Positions 15,996 to 25,572 of a DNA stretch of 64,000 nt are shown piece after piece. Origin of the DNA: an uncultured Bacteroidales bacterium (GTDB lineage: Bacteria; Bacteroidota; Bacteroidia; Bacteroidales; UBA932); assembly GCA_944326265.1 (NCBI GenBank), contig CALVDE010000019.1, positions 18,607-82,606 of the forward strand, in the 5' to 3' direction. Each line of letters opens with the position of its first letter. Within the stretch, counting starts at the first letter, position 1. The notes under the pieces were generated by a model. The model had not been told where the DNA came from. It was given only the letters and a program-made list of their open reading frames with translations, and ran no database searches. Both the position numbers and the translations under genes were made by a program.

Positions 15996-17570
15996 ATGAT
16001 CATGGACATGCAGCAGAGACTCTACCCGGTAGGACGGCAGGACTTCGCCGAGATAAGGACGGCAGGCAACTTCATGTATATCGACAAGACTGAGTATGTC
16101 TACAGGATGACGCACTCCGATGCGAAATTCATCTTCCTGAGCCGGCCCAGGAGGTTCGGCAAGTCGCTCCTCGTATCCACGCTGAAATATTATTTCCAGG
16201 GCAGGAAGGAACTGTTCCAAGGACTGGCTATTGACTCCTTGGAAAAGGAATGGACGGTGTATCCGGTGCTGCACTTTGACATGAGCATTGCAAAGCACAT
16301 GGGAAAAGAGCAGTTGGAGGCGGCATTGGGCAACCAGCTCTCGTGGCACGAGAAGGAATACGGAATAATTCCAGAAGACAAGGACCCTAATCTCAGACTG
16401 AAAAATCTGATAGAGACCGCTTACAGGCAGACCGGACAGAGGGTAGTTATTCTGATTGACGAATACGACGCACCGCTGCTGGACGTAGTCCACGAGGAAA
16501 AGACCCTGCCGGTACTGCGCAACGTCATGCGCAATTTCTACAGCCCCCTCAAGGCCTGCGACCCGTATCTCCGCTTCGTATTCATGACCGGTATCACCAA
16601 GTTCTCCCAGCTCAGCATTTTCAGCGAACTCAACAACTTGAGGAACATCAGCATGGATACCTCCTACGCCGCTGTCTGCGGAATCTCGGAGGACGAGATG
16701 CTCTCGCAGATGAGCGAGGACATAGACACAATGGCAGCGAAGATGGCCCTTGACCGCGGACAGCTCCTCGAGAAACTCAAAAGCTATTATGACGGATATC
16801 ATTTCACATGGCCCTCCCCCGATATCTACAACCCGTTCAGCATAGTATGCGCATTCGCTGACAAAAAAATCGGTGCCTATTGGTTCGGCAGCGGCACTCC
16901 GACATACCTGATTGAGATGATCCGTAAGTTCCGAATGACTCCCGTTCAATTAGGAGAGACATGCAAGGCAGGCAAGGACGAATTCGACACTCCTACAGAA
17001 CGGCTTTCCAGCATAATTCCTCTGCTCTACCAGAGCGGGTACTACACTATAAAGAAAGGCATCCCGGCCATCGAGTCTTACACACTGGGGATACCCAACC
17101 AGGAGGTGAGAATCGGACTGTTCCGCTCCCTGATACCATACTACGTGACCACTGACACCCTGTCTGCCTCCTCGACCCTTATTTCCATGGCGGAATGCCT
17201 CCTTGAAGATGACATGGACGGAGCACTGAAAGCCATGCAGACCTTCCTGGGCACCGTCCCCTACACCGACAATACCGACTACGAAGGCCACTGGCAGCAG
17301 GTGCTCTACATCATATTCTCCCTCCTCGGCTACTACGTGGACGTGGAGGTACGCACTCCGCGCGGAAGGGTGGACATGGTCATGCGCACCGCCACCAGGC
17401 TCTACTTGGTAGAGCTGAAACTCGACCACTCAGCTGAGGCCGCCATGCAGCAGATCGACCTGAAGCAGTACCCCGAACGCTTCGCCCTATGCGGCCTGCC
17501 CGTAGTAAAGGTCGCCATCGACTTTGACCGGGAATCCCACAACATCTCCGACTGGAAAATCTCCGAATAA
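15996..17570 (+). CDS. AAA-ATPase-like protein with C-terminal PD-(D/E)XK nuclease-like domain
   Basis: A protein of about 524 residues of the widespread Bacteroidetes family AAA-ATPase-like plus DUF1703. Numbered from the first ATG at 15975, a P-loop-like SRPRRFGKSLL occurs at 56-66, Walker B VVILIDEYDAPLL at 157-169, and the nuclease-like core GRVDMVMRTATRLYLVELKLD near 460-485 (Asp, then ExK). I prefer a start at 15996 or later because a TAACTTTG box at 15966-15973 would start transcription past the first ATG. The function is unknown; the family is multicopy in many gut Bacteroidales and may be selfish or defensive. It follows the decayed parDE locus. Confidence 0.8.
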   Translation: MIMDMQQRLYPVGRQDFAEIRTAGNFMYIDKTEYVYRMTHSDAKFIFLSRPRRFGKSLLVSTLKYYFQGRKELFQGLAIDSLEKEWTVYPVLHFDMSIAKHMGKEQLEAALGNQLSWHEKEYGIIPEDKDPNLRLKNLIETAYRQTGQRVVILIDEYDAPLLDVVHEEKTLPVLRNVMRNFYSPLKACDPYLRFVFMTGITKFSQLSIFSELNNLRNISMDTSYAAVCGISEDEMLSQMSEDIDTMAAKMALDRGQLLEKLKSYYDGYHFTWPSPDIYNPFSIVCAFADKKIGAYWFGSGTPTYLIEMIRKFRMTPVQLGETCKAGKDEFDTPTERLSSIIPLLYQSGYYTIKKGIPAIESYTLGIPNQEVRIGLFRSLIPYYVTTDTLSASSTLISMAECLLEDDMDGALKAMQTFLGTVPYTDNTDYEGHWQQVLYIIFSLLGYYVDVEVRTPRGRVDMVMRTATRLYLVELKLDHSAEAAMQQIDLKQYPERFALCGLPVVKVAIDFDRESHNISDWKISE

Positions 17571-17592
17571 GCAGCAATACCAGAACAATACA

Positions 17593-17627
17593 AATCCCCG
17601 CCACATTTGCTTTTCGTGACGGGGATT
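17593..17627. terminator. Hairpin terminator between convergent genes
   Basis: AATCCCCG-c-CAC pairs with GTG-a-CGGGGATT, followed by CTTATTT on the plus strand. It lies 23 bases after the AAA-ATPase stop and 54 bases beyond the P5C dehydrogenase stop on the other strand. Confidence 0.7.
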
Positions 17628-17680
17628 CTTATTTACCCACTTATTCTCCCTAACGGTGTGTCAGAGTGGGTAGAATGCCG

Positions 17681-19312
17681 TTATTCCTCTTTCATGTAGG
17701 TGTAGCGGTGGTCTGTGGGAGGCACTAGAGTCTCCTTCACCGCACGCGGCAGCACCCAGCGGATGAGGTTGAACTCGCCGCCGGCCTTGTCATTGGTTCC
17801 GGAAGCACGGGCTCCGCCGAAAGGCTGCATACCGACTACGGCTCCGGTGGGCTTGTCGTTGATGTAGAAGTTGCCGGCTGCGTATTTCAGCTTGCGGGAA
17901 ATCTTCTCGAGTGCCAGACGGTCGCGGCCCCAGATGGCTCCGGTCAGGCCGTAAGGCGAGGTGGTGTCGCAGAGCTCGACGGCCTTGTCCACATCGGCGT
18001 CATCGTATACGTATACTGTGAGGACGGGGCCGAAGATCTCCTCTTCCATGCTCTTGAAATGAGGGTCTGTGGTGACGATGACTGTAGGCTCCACGAAGTA
18101 GCCCCTGGACTTGTCGTATCCGCCGCCGAGCACGATCTCAGCGTCCTTCGATGCCTTGGCGTAGTCGATGTAGGAAGCTATGTTGTCGAAGGATGTCTCA
18201 TCGATGACGGCATTGATGAAATTCATCGGATCGCAGACGTCACCCATTCTGACCTGAGCTGCCGTATCCTTGATCTTCTCGAGGACAGCAGGCCACAGGG
18301 ACTTGGGCACGTACATACGGGAAGCAGCGGAACATTTCTGGCCCTGGTACTCGAAGGCACCGCAATAAGCCGCATTGCCGACCTCCTCGGCCACTGCCGA
18401 AGGATGCACGAAGATGAAGTCCTTGCCGCCGGTCTCACCCACCAGACGGGGATAGGAGCGGTAGTTGGCGATATTGTCGCCCACCTGACACCACAGGGTG
18501 TTGAATGTAGCGCTGGAACCGGTGAAATGCACGCCGGCCAGGTCCTTCGAAGCAAAGATCTCCTTGCCGATGACGGCACCGCTGCCGGGGATGAAGTTCA
18601 CTACGCCTGCGGGCACGCCGGCCTCCTCGTAGATCTTCATCAGATAGTAGTTGGAGAGGATGGCTGTGGTAGAAGGCTTCCATACCACGGTGTTGCCCAT
18701 CAGGGCGGGAGACATCGAAAGGTTCGACGCAATGGATGTGAAGTTGAACGGGGTCAGCGCGAAGATGAAGCCCTCGAGGGGACGGTATTCCACGCTGTTG
18801 ATCTGGTTGGGACCGCTCTTGGGCTGAATGCTGTAGATCTTGGAGGCAAAAGCAGCGTTGTAGCGCAGGAAGTCAATCGTCTCGCATGCGGAGTCGATCT
18901 CTGCCTGATAGAAATTCTTGCTCTGCCCGAGCATGCAGGCTGCGTTGATCACAGCACGGTACTTGCCTGCGAGCAGGTCGGCTATCTTGAGCATGATGGA
19001 GGCGCGGACCGTCCAGTCCAGCTCCGCCCACTCCTCGTGAGCGTCGAGAGCCGCCTTGATGGCCATCCTGACCTCCTCGGGACCGGCCTTATGATATGTA
19101 GCCAGCACATGGGCATGGTCATGAGGCATAACCACCTTTCCGGTGTTGCCTGTACGCACTTCCTTGCCGCCGATAATCAGGGGAATATCCAGTTCGATGC
19201 TGCTCTGTCTCTTGAGCTCGGCTTCGAGGGCTACCCGCTCGGGAGAGCCTTTCAGATAGGATTTCACCGGTTCATTGGCCGGCAGAGGGAAATTGAAAAC
19301 TGCATTTTTCAT
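17681..19312 (-). CDS. pruA: L-glutamate gamma-semialdehyde (1-pyrroline-5-carboxylate) dehydrogenase
   Basis: A 543-residue aldehyde dehydrogenase that oxidises glutamate semialdehyde to glutamate with NAD, the last step of proline and ornithine catabolism. The catalytic residues are Cys327 in EYQGQKCSAASR and Glu293 in RLVGETGGKDF, both in the P5CDH-specific context. FALTPFNFTSIASNL and HFTGSSATF (nucleotide binding) are also typical, as is the C-terminal PFGGARASGTNDKAGG. It has its own promoter and is monocistronic. It pairs functionally with ornithine aminotransferase encoded 7.6 kb away. No proline dehydrogenase is seen here. Confidence 0.95.
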   Translation of the reverse strand: MKNAVFNFPLPANEPVKSYLKGSPERVALEAELKRQSSIELDIPLIIGGKEVRTGNTGKVVMPHDHAHVLATYHKAGPEEVRMAIKAALDAHEEWAELDWTVRASIMLKIADLLAGKYRAVINAACMLGQSKNFYQAEIDSACETIDFLRYNAAFASKIYSIQPKSGPNQINSVEYRPLEGFIFALTPFNFTSIASNLSMSPALMGNTVVWKPSTTAILSNYYLMKIYEEAGVPAGVVNFIPGSGAVIGKEIFASKDLAGVHFTGSSATFNTLWCQVGDNIANYRSYPRLVGETGGKDFIFVHPSAVAEEVGNAAYCGAFEYQGQKCSAASRMYVPKSLWPAVLEKIKDTAAQVRMGDVCDPMNFINAVIDETSFDNIASYIDYAKASKDAEIVLGGGYDKSRGYFVEPTVIVTTDPHFKSMEEEIFGPVLTVYVYDDADVDKAVELCDTTSPYGLTGAIWGRDRLALEKISRKLKYAAGNFYINDKPTGAVVGMQPFGGARASGTNDKAGGEFNLIRWVLPRAVKETLVPPTDHRYTYMKEE

Positions 19313-19352
19313 ACTCTATGGGTGTTTTGTTAGTTGTTTTGTCAATCGCCCA

Positions 19353-19383
19353 CGAATATACTGCTTCCGCAGCACATTTCAAA
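19353..19383 (-). promoter_or_regulatory. Promoter of P5C dehydrogenase
   Basis: On the minus strand TTTG, 19 bases, then TATATTCG, close to the TTTG / TAnnTTTG pair. It ends 40 bases before the ATG. The remaining gap to the barrel gene (about 19384-19615) shows no gene or strong hairpin. Confidence 0.5.
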
Positions 19384-19615
19384 GTTTTGAAGATTAAAAT
19401 ACAAGAAACTGAGGACTCTTCTCTCAGGCAAAACGATACAGCCGAAAGGAAGGCATTCTTCCACCCGCCCCCCAAAGACAACTGAAACATACATCCGTTG
19501 GTGTCACATTTCCCAAATTATACATTAATACACAAATATTTTCCGACTGAGGAAAATTCCCAGCATATTATAATGAATAAAACGGACATTTAATCAACGT
19601 TTTACACCAACACAT

Positions 19616-20338
19616 ATGAAAAAATTAAACATTTTCTGCATCGCTGCCGCAATGACCTGTCTGACTCTGCCCTGTACGGCAGGCACACCCGAAGGCAAAA
19701 TCGCATTCAATCCTGAACCCTCTGACAACAGACCTTTCGGAATATCAGTCGGTCTTGTAACAAAACAGATATCGGACGGCAGCACCAAACTCCCATGGAT
19801 GATGCTCGATCAGATAGCGACAGGAAAGATGGACAAAAAATCCTCCCCGTCCTTCCAGATCGGCTTTTCCTGGTCGCCCGAGTTCCGCTACGGTATCGGG
19901 CTGCAAACCGGTATCTTCTACGAACTGTCTGCTGACTCCTACAGTATATCTGAAACTATCATGGGTGAAAGCATTAGCTCAAAGCTAAAGCTTGACGAGC
20001 ACACCCTTTCAATACCTGTGCGTGTTCAGTACCGCTATGAGATTATCCCGGACCTGAGCGTCTTTATCTACACGGGACCCAGCTTTGACATCAGTCTCGC
20101 ATACAATGCAACTGCTGAGATGTCCGCAATGGGTATCAGCGAAAGTGAGAAAGACAATCTCTACAGCGATTCCGACAACAATCAGTTTCATCTCATGTGG
20201 GGAGCAGGAGCCGGTGTCCGCTGGAAATTCCTACAGCTCAACATCGGCGGTGACTGGGGCCTCACACCCCTCTACAAAAGCGAGAGCAGTGCCCATCTGA
20301 ACAAACCCTTCCACATCACCCTCTCTTATCGCTTCTGA
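19616..20338 (+). CDS. Outer-membrane beta-barrel protein (PorT/OmpW-like)
   Basis: A 240-residue protein with a signal peptide (MKKLNIFCIAAAMTCLTLPCTAG) and a series of amphipathic strands alternating with short loops: FGISVGLVTKQ, FQIGFSWSPEFRYGIGLQTGIFYEL, LSIPVRVQYRYEI, LSVFIYTGPSFDISL, FHLMWGAGAGVRWKFLQLNIGGDWGL. It ends in SYRF, the C-terminal aromatic signature of outer-membrane barrels. About eight strands are expected. The role is unknown (structural or small-solute binding). It is monocistronic with a strong terminator just after. Codon use is less biased than in its neighbours. Confidence 0.75.
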   Translation: MKKLNIFCIAAAMTCLTLPCTAGTPEGKIAFNPEPSDNRPFGISVGLVTKQISDGSTKLPWMMLDQIATGKMDKKSSPSFQIGFSWSPEFRYGIGLQTGIFYELSADSYSISETIMGESISSKLKLDEHTLSIPVRVQYRYEIIPDLSVFIYTGPSFDISLAYNATAEMSAMGISESEKDNLYSDSDNNQFHLMWGAGAGVRWKFLQLNIGGDWGLTPLYKSESSAHLNKPFHITLSYRF

Positions 20339-20359
20339 CAATCCCGTCACTATATCCGA

Positions 20360-20395
20360 GACTGCGCCTGACACCTCATCAGCGCAGTCTTTTTT
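20360..20395 (+). terminator. Rho-independent terminator of the barrel gene
   Basis: GACTGCGC and GCGCAGTC form a perfect 8-bp stem with a 14-base loop, followed by TTTTTT; it starts 22 bases after the stop. Confidence 0.9.
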
Positions 20396-20780
20396 AATAC
20401 CCACATATCCCGGAAAGCGCCATTCACGGTTCATCCCGGACATTCAGGAGAGCATCTTCCCTGAAAGAGCGGGAACAATGGTAACCACGGGAGCAGAGCC
20501 ATATCATAACAGGCGAATAATCAATACCTTGCAGAGAGCCGATGCTCTTGCCACGCCCTAAGATAGCGACTAAAATCTCCCGTTAAAATCATAACTGTCA
20601 CATATTAAGCACATTGCATTTACGAGGTGCTTCTCTGCTTTCCATTGCTGCACCCTTCTGCATCACCTTCAGAAGGCGGACGGAGAAGGTTATCATTTTA
20701 TTGCCCGGCACATACTCTTTTGCAGATGCACCCAGATGAGCCTATGCGCCTGAAAATGTTAGTGCTTTTGTTGGTGCCGG
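20396..20780. other. Gene-free stretch
   Basis: About 385 bases with no supported gene. A possible 73-codon plus-strand frame (20627-20848) runs into the tRNA and has no family resemblance. ACCTTCAGAAGG near 20662 weakly resembles the CCCACCTTCGGAA motif seen at both ends of the window. Confidence 0.5.
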
Positions 20781-20818
20781 AAAGAAAAAAGGAGTTGCAG
20801 ATATCGCTGCAACTCCTT
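20781..20818 (-). terminator. Terminator of tRNA-CAT
   Basis: AAGGAGTTGCAG (20789-20800) pairs perfectly with CTGCAACTCCTT (20807-20818). On the minus strand the stem is followed by TTTTTTCTTT, so it ends the tRNA transcript. Confidence 0.85.
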
Positions 20819-20829
20819 GGTTTTGAGGG

Positions 20830-20904
20830 TGGACCCGGCTGGGCTTGAACCAGCGACCCCCTGATTATGAGTCAGGTGCTACTAACCGACTGAGCTACGG
20901 GTCC
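20830..20904 (-). tRNA. tRNA with CAT anticodon (elongator Met or lysidine-type Ile)
   Basis: The minus strand gives a 75-base cloverleaf: acceptor GGACCCG pairs with CGGGTCC, discriminator A, anticodon stem CCTGA/TCAGG around CTCATAA, and T arm GCTGG-TTCAAGC-CCAGC. CCA is not encoded (CCC follows). The D stem is GCTC against TAGC with one weak pair. The anticodon CAT alone cannot separate elongator Met from Ile2; the first acceptor pair and T-arm leave both open. Confidence 0.9.
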
Positions 20905-20908
20905 TAAT

Positions 20909-20941
20909 CACTATCTTTGAATCAGAGCTGCAAAGATAGTG
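20909..20941. repeat. 11-bp perfect inverted repeat between rpsJ and the tRNA
   Basis: CACTATCTTTG (20909-20919) and CAAAGATAGTG (20931-20941) are perfect complements around an 11-base loop, with seven Ts following on the plus strand. Each arm contains TATCTTTG, one facing each way, so the repeat doubles as two opposed -7 boxes and a hairpin after rpsJ. Confidence 0.75.
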
Positions 20942-20960
20942 TTTTTTTCTTATCGTCAAA
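20931..20960 (-). promoter_or_regulatory. Promoter of tRNA-CAT
   Basis: On the minus strand TTTG, 18 bases, TATCTTTG, ending 27 bases before the tRNA 5' end. The -33 part lies in the last codons of rpsJ. Confidence 0.55.
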
Positions 20961-21261
20961 CTTTGATTTCAACTTCGACTCCACTGGGAAGCTCGAGTTT
21001 CATCAGAGCGTCTACGGTGCTGGGTGTCGAGCTGTAGATGTCGAGGAGACGACGGTAGGAATTAAGCTCGAACTGCTCGCGCGACTTCTTGTTGACGAAG
21101 GTCGAACGGTTCACGGTGAATATCTTCTTGTCTGTAGGAAGGGGGATAGGACCATTCACGACAGCACCGGTAGCCTTCACCGTTTTCACGATCTTGTCTG
21201 CGGACTTGTCCACGAGAGCGTGATCGAATGATTTCAGTTTTATTCTTATTTTTTGGCTCAT
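20956..21261 (-). CDS. rpsJ: 30S ribosomal protein S10
   Basis: A 101-residue S10, full length, starting [25 protein letters not shown]. It binds the 3' domain of 16S rRNA in the 30S head and also acts as NusE in transcription antitermination. The loop [26 protein letters not shown] is well conserved. It follows fusA by 20 bases and is the last gene of the cluster; rplC, which normally comes next, is absent and a tRNA follows instead. Confidence 0.98.
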   Translation of the reverse strand: MSQKIRIKLKSFDHALVDKSADKIVKTVKATGAVVNGPIPLPTDKKIFTVNRSTFVNKKSREQFELNSYRRLLDIYSSTPSTVDALMKLELPSGVEVEIKV

Positions 21262-21281
21262 TGCTTTTAATTTTAATCTGG

Positions 21282-23402
21282 TTATTCTTCGTCCTCGTCA
21301 TACTTGCGTGCTCCGCCGGCCTTTTCGATAACCTCCTTGGCGAGGTTGGCGGGAAGCTCTGCGTAATGCGAGAATTCCATAGTACTGGTCGCACGTCCCG
21401 AAGTGATGGTACGGAGGATGGTAACGTAGCCGAACTGCTCTGCAAGAGGCACCTTGGCCTTGACGATCCTCGCGTTGCCCTTCGAGTCCATGTTGGTGAT
21501 CTGTCCGCGGCGCTTGTTGAGGTCACCGATGACATCACCCATGTACTCCTCGGGAGTAACGACTTCCAATGACATGATAGGTTCCAGAAGAATAGGATTA
21601 GCCTTGGGCAGGGCATGTCTGAATGCCATGCGGGCGCAGATCTCGAACGACAGGGCATCGGAGTCCACGGGGTGGAACGATCCGTCGAGCAGAGTGACCT
21701 TGAGCGAGGGAACCTCGAATCCGGCAAGAACACCGTTGGCCATTGCGGACTTGAAGCCCTTCTCAACAGAAGGAATGAACTCGCGGGGAATATTTCCTCC
21801 CTTGACCTGATCGACGAACTGAAGTCCTGTGACTCCTTCGTCAGCGGGTCCGATCTCGACGATGATGTCGGCGAACTTACCGCGGCCGCCTGTCTGCTTC
21901 TTGAATACCTCACGGTGCTGAACGGTGGAGCGGACGGCCTCCTTGTAGTTGACCTGAGGCGCACCCTGATTGATCTCCACACCGAACTCGCGTTTCAGAC
22001 GGTCCACGATGATCTCCAGATGGAGCTCACCCATACCGCTGATGACTGTCTGTCCGGTCTCATGGTCAGAGCGTACAGTGAAAGTAGGATCTTCCTCAGA
22101 GAGCTTGCCGAGAGCAACACCCAGCTTGTCGAGGTCCTTCTGTGTCTTGGGCTCCACGGCAAGACCGATCACAGGATCAGGGAATGTCATGGATTCCAGA
22201 ACTATAGGATGTGCCTCGTCGCAGATGGTGTCTCCGGTACGCAGCTCCTTGAAGCCTACTGCCGCGCAGATATCTCCTGCTTCCACGAAGTCAATCGGAT
22301 TCTGCTTGTTGGAGTGCATCTGGTACAGACGCGCCACACGCTCCTTCTTACCGGAACGGGTATTGAGAACGTATGAACCCGCATCGAGCTTTCCTGAATA
22401 TGCCCTGAGGAATGCCAGACGGCCAACGAAAGGATCGGTGGCAATCTTGAACACCAGGGCGCAGAAAGGCTCCTTGGCATCGGGATGACGCTCCTCCTGC
22501 TTGTCATTGGTGGGGTTGGTGCCTTCCACCTCGGGGACATCCAGAGGAGAGGGCAGATACCTCATGACAGCATCCAGGAGGAACTGTACACCTTTGTTCT
22601 TGAATGACGAGCCACAACACATGGGCACGACCGCCATCTCAATGGTGGCCTTGCGTATAGCTGCTATAATCTCATCGTCGGTAATGGTAGAGGGATCGTC
22701 GAAGAATTTCTGGAGGATACGGTCGTCGTACTCAGCGACAGTCTCCAGCAGCTTGTTCCTCCACTCCTCGGCCTCTGCCTGCAGATCTGCCGGAACATCC
22801 TTTATCTTGTAGTTGACGAGTTCCTTGCTGTCCTGATCGTAGTAGATGGCCTTCATGGCTATCAGATCCACGATACCCGCGAACTTGTCCTCGGCTCCGA
22901 TGGGAATGCAGATGGGAAGAGGGTTGGCACCCAACTTCTCGCGGATCTCATCCACTACGGCGAAGAAGTCCGCTCCTACGCGGTCCATCTTATTGACATA
23001 GGCTATCTTAGGCACATGATACTTGTCTGCCTGACGCCAAACGGTCTCAGACTGAGGCTGTACACGGCCTACCGCGCAGAATGTCGCAACGGTTCCGTCA
23101 AGTACGCGCAGAGATCTCTCGACCTCCACTGTAAAGTCCACGTGGCCCGGAGTGTCTATCAGGTTGATCTGATAGGTCTCTCCGTTGTAATGCCAGAAGG
23201 CTGTGGTGGCAGCGGAAGTAATGGTTATACCCCTTTCCTGCTCCTGGACCATCCAGTCCATGGTGGCAGCTCCGTCATGCACCTCACCTATCTTATGAGT
23301 TTTTCCAGTATAGTACAGGATACGCTCGGACGTGGTAGTCTTTCCGGCATCGATGTGAGCCATGATACCGATATTTCTGGTGTATTTTAAATCCCTTGCC
23401 AT
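21282..23402 (-). CDS. fusA: Translation elongation factor G
   Basis: A 706-residue GTPase that drives ribosomal translocation. G1 is AHIDAGKTT (15-23), G3 DTPGHVDF, and G4 NKMD; the switch I region [11 protein letters not shown] is intact. Domain II and the C-terminal domains IV and V follow (RGGKFADI-type text appears as [17 protein letters not shown], and FREMxxxxPPLSEMFGYAT-type text as [17 protein letters not shown]). It lies 16 bases after rpsG and 20 before rpsJ in the str operon. Confidence 0.98.
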   Translation of the reverse strand: MARDLKYTRNIGIMAHIDAGKTTTSERILYYTGKTHKIGEVHDGAATMDWMVQEQERGITITSAATTAFWHYNGETYQINLIDTPGHVDFTVEVERSLRVLDGTVATFCAVGRVQPQSETVWRQADKYHVPKIAYVNKMDRVGADFFAVVDEIREKLGANPLPICIPIGAEDKFAGIVDLIAMKAIYYDQDSKELVNYKIKDVPADLQAEAEEWRNKLLETVAEYDDRILQKFFDDPSTITDDEIIAAIRKATIEMAVVPMCCGSSFKNKGVQFLLDAVMRYLPSPLDVPEVEGTNPTNDKQEERHPDAKEPFCALVFKIATDPFVGRLAFLRAYSGKLDAGSYVLNTRSGKKERVARLYQMHSNKQNPIDFVEAGDICAAVGFKELRTGDTICDEAHPIVLESMTFPDPVIGLAVEPKTQKDLDKLGVALGKLSEEDPTFTVRSDHETGQTVISGMGELHLEIIVDRLKREFGVEINQGAPQVNYKEAVRSTVQHREVFKKQTGGRGKFADIIVEIGPADEGVTGLQFVDQVKGGNIPREFIPSVEKGFKSAMANGVLAGFEVPSLKVTLLDGSFHPVDSDALSFEICARMAFRHALPKANPILLEPIMSLEVVTPEEYMGDVIGDLNKRRGQITNMDSKGNARIVKAKVPLAEQFGYVTILRTITSGRATSTMEFSHYAELPANLAKEVIEKAGGARKYDEDEE

Positions 23403-23418
23403 CAGCTAATCTATAACG

Positions 23419-23895
23419 CTAAAATCTGAAATGGGCGAAGGCCTTGTTAGCCTCTGCCATCTTGTGCATATCTTCTTTTCTCTTGTAGGCAGCACCTTCA
23501 CAGTTATAGGCTGCCATGATTTCTGCGGCCAACTTTTCCGCCATGGAGTGACCGGAACGCTTGCGCGAGAAGACTATCATGTTCTTGATCGCGAGAGAGA
23601 CTTTTCTTTCCGGACGCACCTCGGTCGGAACTTGGAAGTTCGCTCCACCAACCCTGCGGCTCTTTACCTCCACCTGAGGGGTGATGTTTTCCAACGCTTT
23701 TTTCCAAATGTCGAGAGGAGCCTTGTCAGAATCTTTCATCTTCTCGCCCACCATATCGATGGCGTCGTAAAAAATAGAATACGCGATACTCTTCTTACCC
23801 TGGAGCATGAGGTTGTTCACAAACTGTGTAACCAGCACTTCATGATACTTGGGATCAGGAAGTAGAATCCTCTTTTTAGGCTTCGATTTTCTCAT
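23419..23895 (-). CDS. rpsG: 30S ribosomal protein S7
   Basis: A 158-residue S7, starting [30 protein letters not shown]. It nucleates folding of the 16S 3' domain and lines the exit site. The beta-hairpin text [21 protein letters not shown] and the C-terminal [21 protein letters not shown] are canonical. It is the second gene of the str operon, 33 bases after rpsL. Confidence 0.98.
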   Translation of the reverse strand: MRKSKPKKRILLPDPKYHEVLVTQFVNNLMLQGKKSIAYSIFYDAIDMVGEKMKDSDKAPLDIWKKALENITPQVEVKSRRVGGANFQVPTEVRPERKVSLAIKNMIVFSRKRSGHSMAEKLAAEIMAAYNCEGAAYKRKEDMHKMAEANKAFAHFRF

Positions 23896-23928
23896 TTCTT
23901 GATACTTTAGGAAAAATTAATAAAATGT

Positions 23929-24318
23929 TTACTTCTTAGCGGCTGACTTCTTCGGTCTCTTGGCTCCGTAGAGTGAACGGCTCTGAGTACGTCCCTCCAC
24001 GCCAGCTGTATCCAAAGCGCCCCTAAGGATGTGGTAACGTACACCGGGAAGGTCCTTCACACGACCGCCGCGCACAAGCACGATGGAGTGCTCCTGAAGG
24101 TTGTGGCCCTCGCCGGGGATGTATGCGTTGACCTCTTTCTGATTGGTAAGTCTCACACGGGCTACCTTACGCATAGCCGAGTTAGGCTTCTTGGGAGTGG
24201 TGGTGTAGACACGCACGCACACACCTCTCTTCTGAGGGCACGCATCCAACGCGCGAGATTTGCTCTTCTCGACGATAACCTCGCGTCCTTTGCGAACTAA
24301 CTGTTGAATTGTTGGCAT
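23929..24318 (-). CDS. rpsL: 30S ribosomal protein S12
   Basis: A 129-residue S12, starting [14 protein letters not shown]. It sits at the decoding centre. [16 protein letters not shown] and [14 protein letters not shown] are both wild type at the lysines where streptomycin resistance arises, so no resistance mutation is present at those sites. The tail is Lys/Ala rich. It is the first gene of the str operon, with a promoter about 53-60 bases upstream. Confidence 0.98.
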   Translation of the reverse strand: MPTIQQLVRKGREVIVEKSKSRALDACPQKRGVCVRVYTTTPKKPNSAMRKVARVRLTNQKEVNAYIPGEGHNLQEHSIVLVRGGRVKDLPGVRYHILRGALDTAGVEGRTQSRSLYGAKRPKKSAAKK

Positions 24319-24370
24319 AAATGTTTGTTAATCTTAACTTTACATTATTCCCGTCAAATTAAACGGGCTG

Positions 24371-24378
24371 CAAAGATA
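24371..24378 (-). promoter_or_regulatory. -7 box TATCTTTG of the str operon
   Basis: TATCTTTG on the minus strand, 53 bases upstream of the rpsL ATG. No TTG lies at the exact -33 position. The leader between is AT-rich. Confidence 0.5.
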
Positions 24379-24478
24379 CACAATTTTCATTGAAACACTA
24401 ATTTTTCTTCACCTTTTGTTCCAATTGTCATAAATTTTCATTTCCTTTGTAATGGAATTGTTAACTCCAACAAGATTC

Positions 24479-25528
24479 ATGAAGAAAGTGTTCATCTCAT
24501 GTACCGTCACAGCTGTTGCTTTTATTCTTGCATCCTGTGATAAAGACAGCACCCGATTAATTGAAAGCATCATCATCAACCCATCTTCCCTGGAACTGGA
24601 AGCAGGGGACTCCGCCACACTGACACCGCTGATACTGCCGGAGCAGTCCGGAACTGTCGCCCTTGAATGAGCATCCTCCGACAACACCGTTGCCACAGTC
24701 TCAGCATCAGGGACTGTAACGGCATTAAGTAAAGGCACAGCCACCGTGACAGCCTCCGCGGGCGGAGTTCACGGCTCGTCCACCATCACCGTAATAGCCG
24801 GAAAGCCGGAAGTCGGAGACTATTTTTATTCTGACGGAACATGGTCCTCAGACCTTGACGCAGACAAAAAAGTCATAGGTATAGTTTTCTATACAGGCAA
24901 CCCGGCAAAGGACGATCAGACCCTTCAGAGCGACCATCCGGAATGCACCCATGGACTGGCAGTCGCGATATCAGGAGACGAATACGTTCCGTGGCAGTCC
25001 GCGTACTCCCAATACGGCAGGAATGTAGACGAATGGATAAATGCCAACACTGAGTTCGCATCCATTGCCACATCCTCCAATTCCGACGACAACATAAACA
25101 AAATGCTCGGATACAATAACACCTGCGCCATTGAGGCCTTCAACGCCGACCCGGCAAACAGCCTGTGGCCAGTGGAGGCAGTCCAGGCCGTACTGCAATA
25201 CAGGGAGACCAATCCGGCACCCGCAGGCACCAGTGACTGGTATCTTCCGTCAATAAAGGAATACATAATCATGTGCTATAAGGAGACAGATGCGTATGCC
25301 GGTACTCTTCCCGGCTCCGACAACTATGACATGCTTAATGCCAAGTTGGAGACACTGCCTGACGCGCAACTCATAGGTACAGACGGATACGGATTCTATT
25401 CTTCCAGCACCGAGGAGGCAAACGCCATAGACAAGGCATATGCCATCTCTTTCTGCTACAAGATGGTGGCGACCAACTCAAAGGACAACTCCTCCCTGTA
25501 TTCCACCAGATTCATACTGGCCTTTTGA
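24479..25528 (+). pseudogene. Big_2-domain lipoprotein interrupted by an in-frame TGA
   Basis: From ATG 24479 the frame gives a lipoprotein signal (MKKVFISCTVTAVAFILASC, Cys20) and then a Big_2 domain. At 24668-24670 it meets TGA, but the same frame then continues to 25528 without further stops. The stop falls between SGTVALE and ASSDNTVATVSASGTVTAL, exactly where Big_2 domains have a conserved Trp (xWxSSDNTVA), so TGG has become TGA. The downstream part holds the rest of Big_2 and a C-terminal domain (DYFYSDGTWS, WYLPSIKEY) resembling DUF1566/fibrobacter-type surface proteins. TGA is a normal stop elsewhere here, so this is a nonsense mutation or a sequence error. A GTG at 24746 could restart translation, but without a signal peptide. 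Confidence 0.8.
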
Positions 25529-25572
25529 GACAGACACATCACCTATTTATCAACTTAATAAAACTAACAGTC

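Noticed and set aside
20627..20848. 73-codon plus-strand frame
   Set aside because: It runs into the tRNA gene and its terminator; no coding evidence.
24479..25528. Reassignment of TGA to Trp in this organism
   Set aside because: Many genes here, such as the barrel protein and ctlX, end with TGA, so it is a normal stop.
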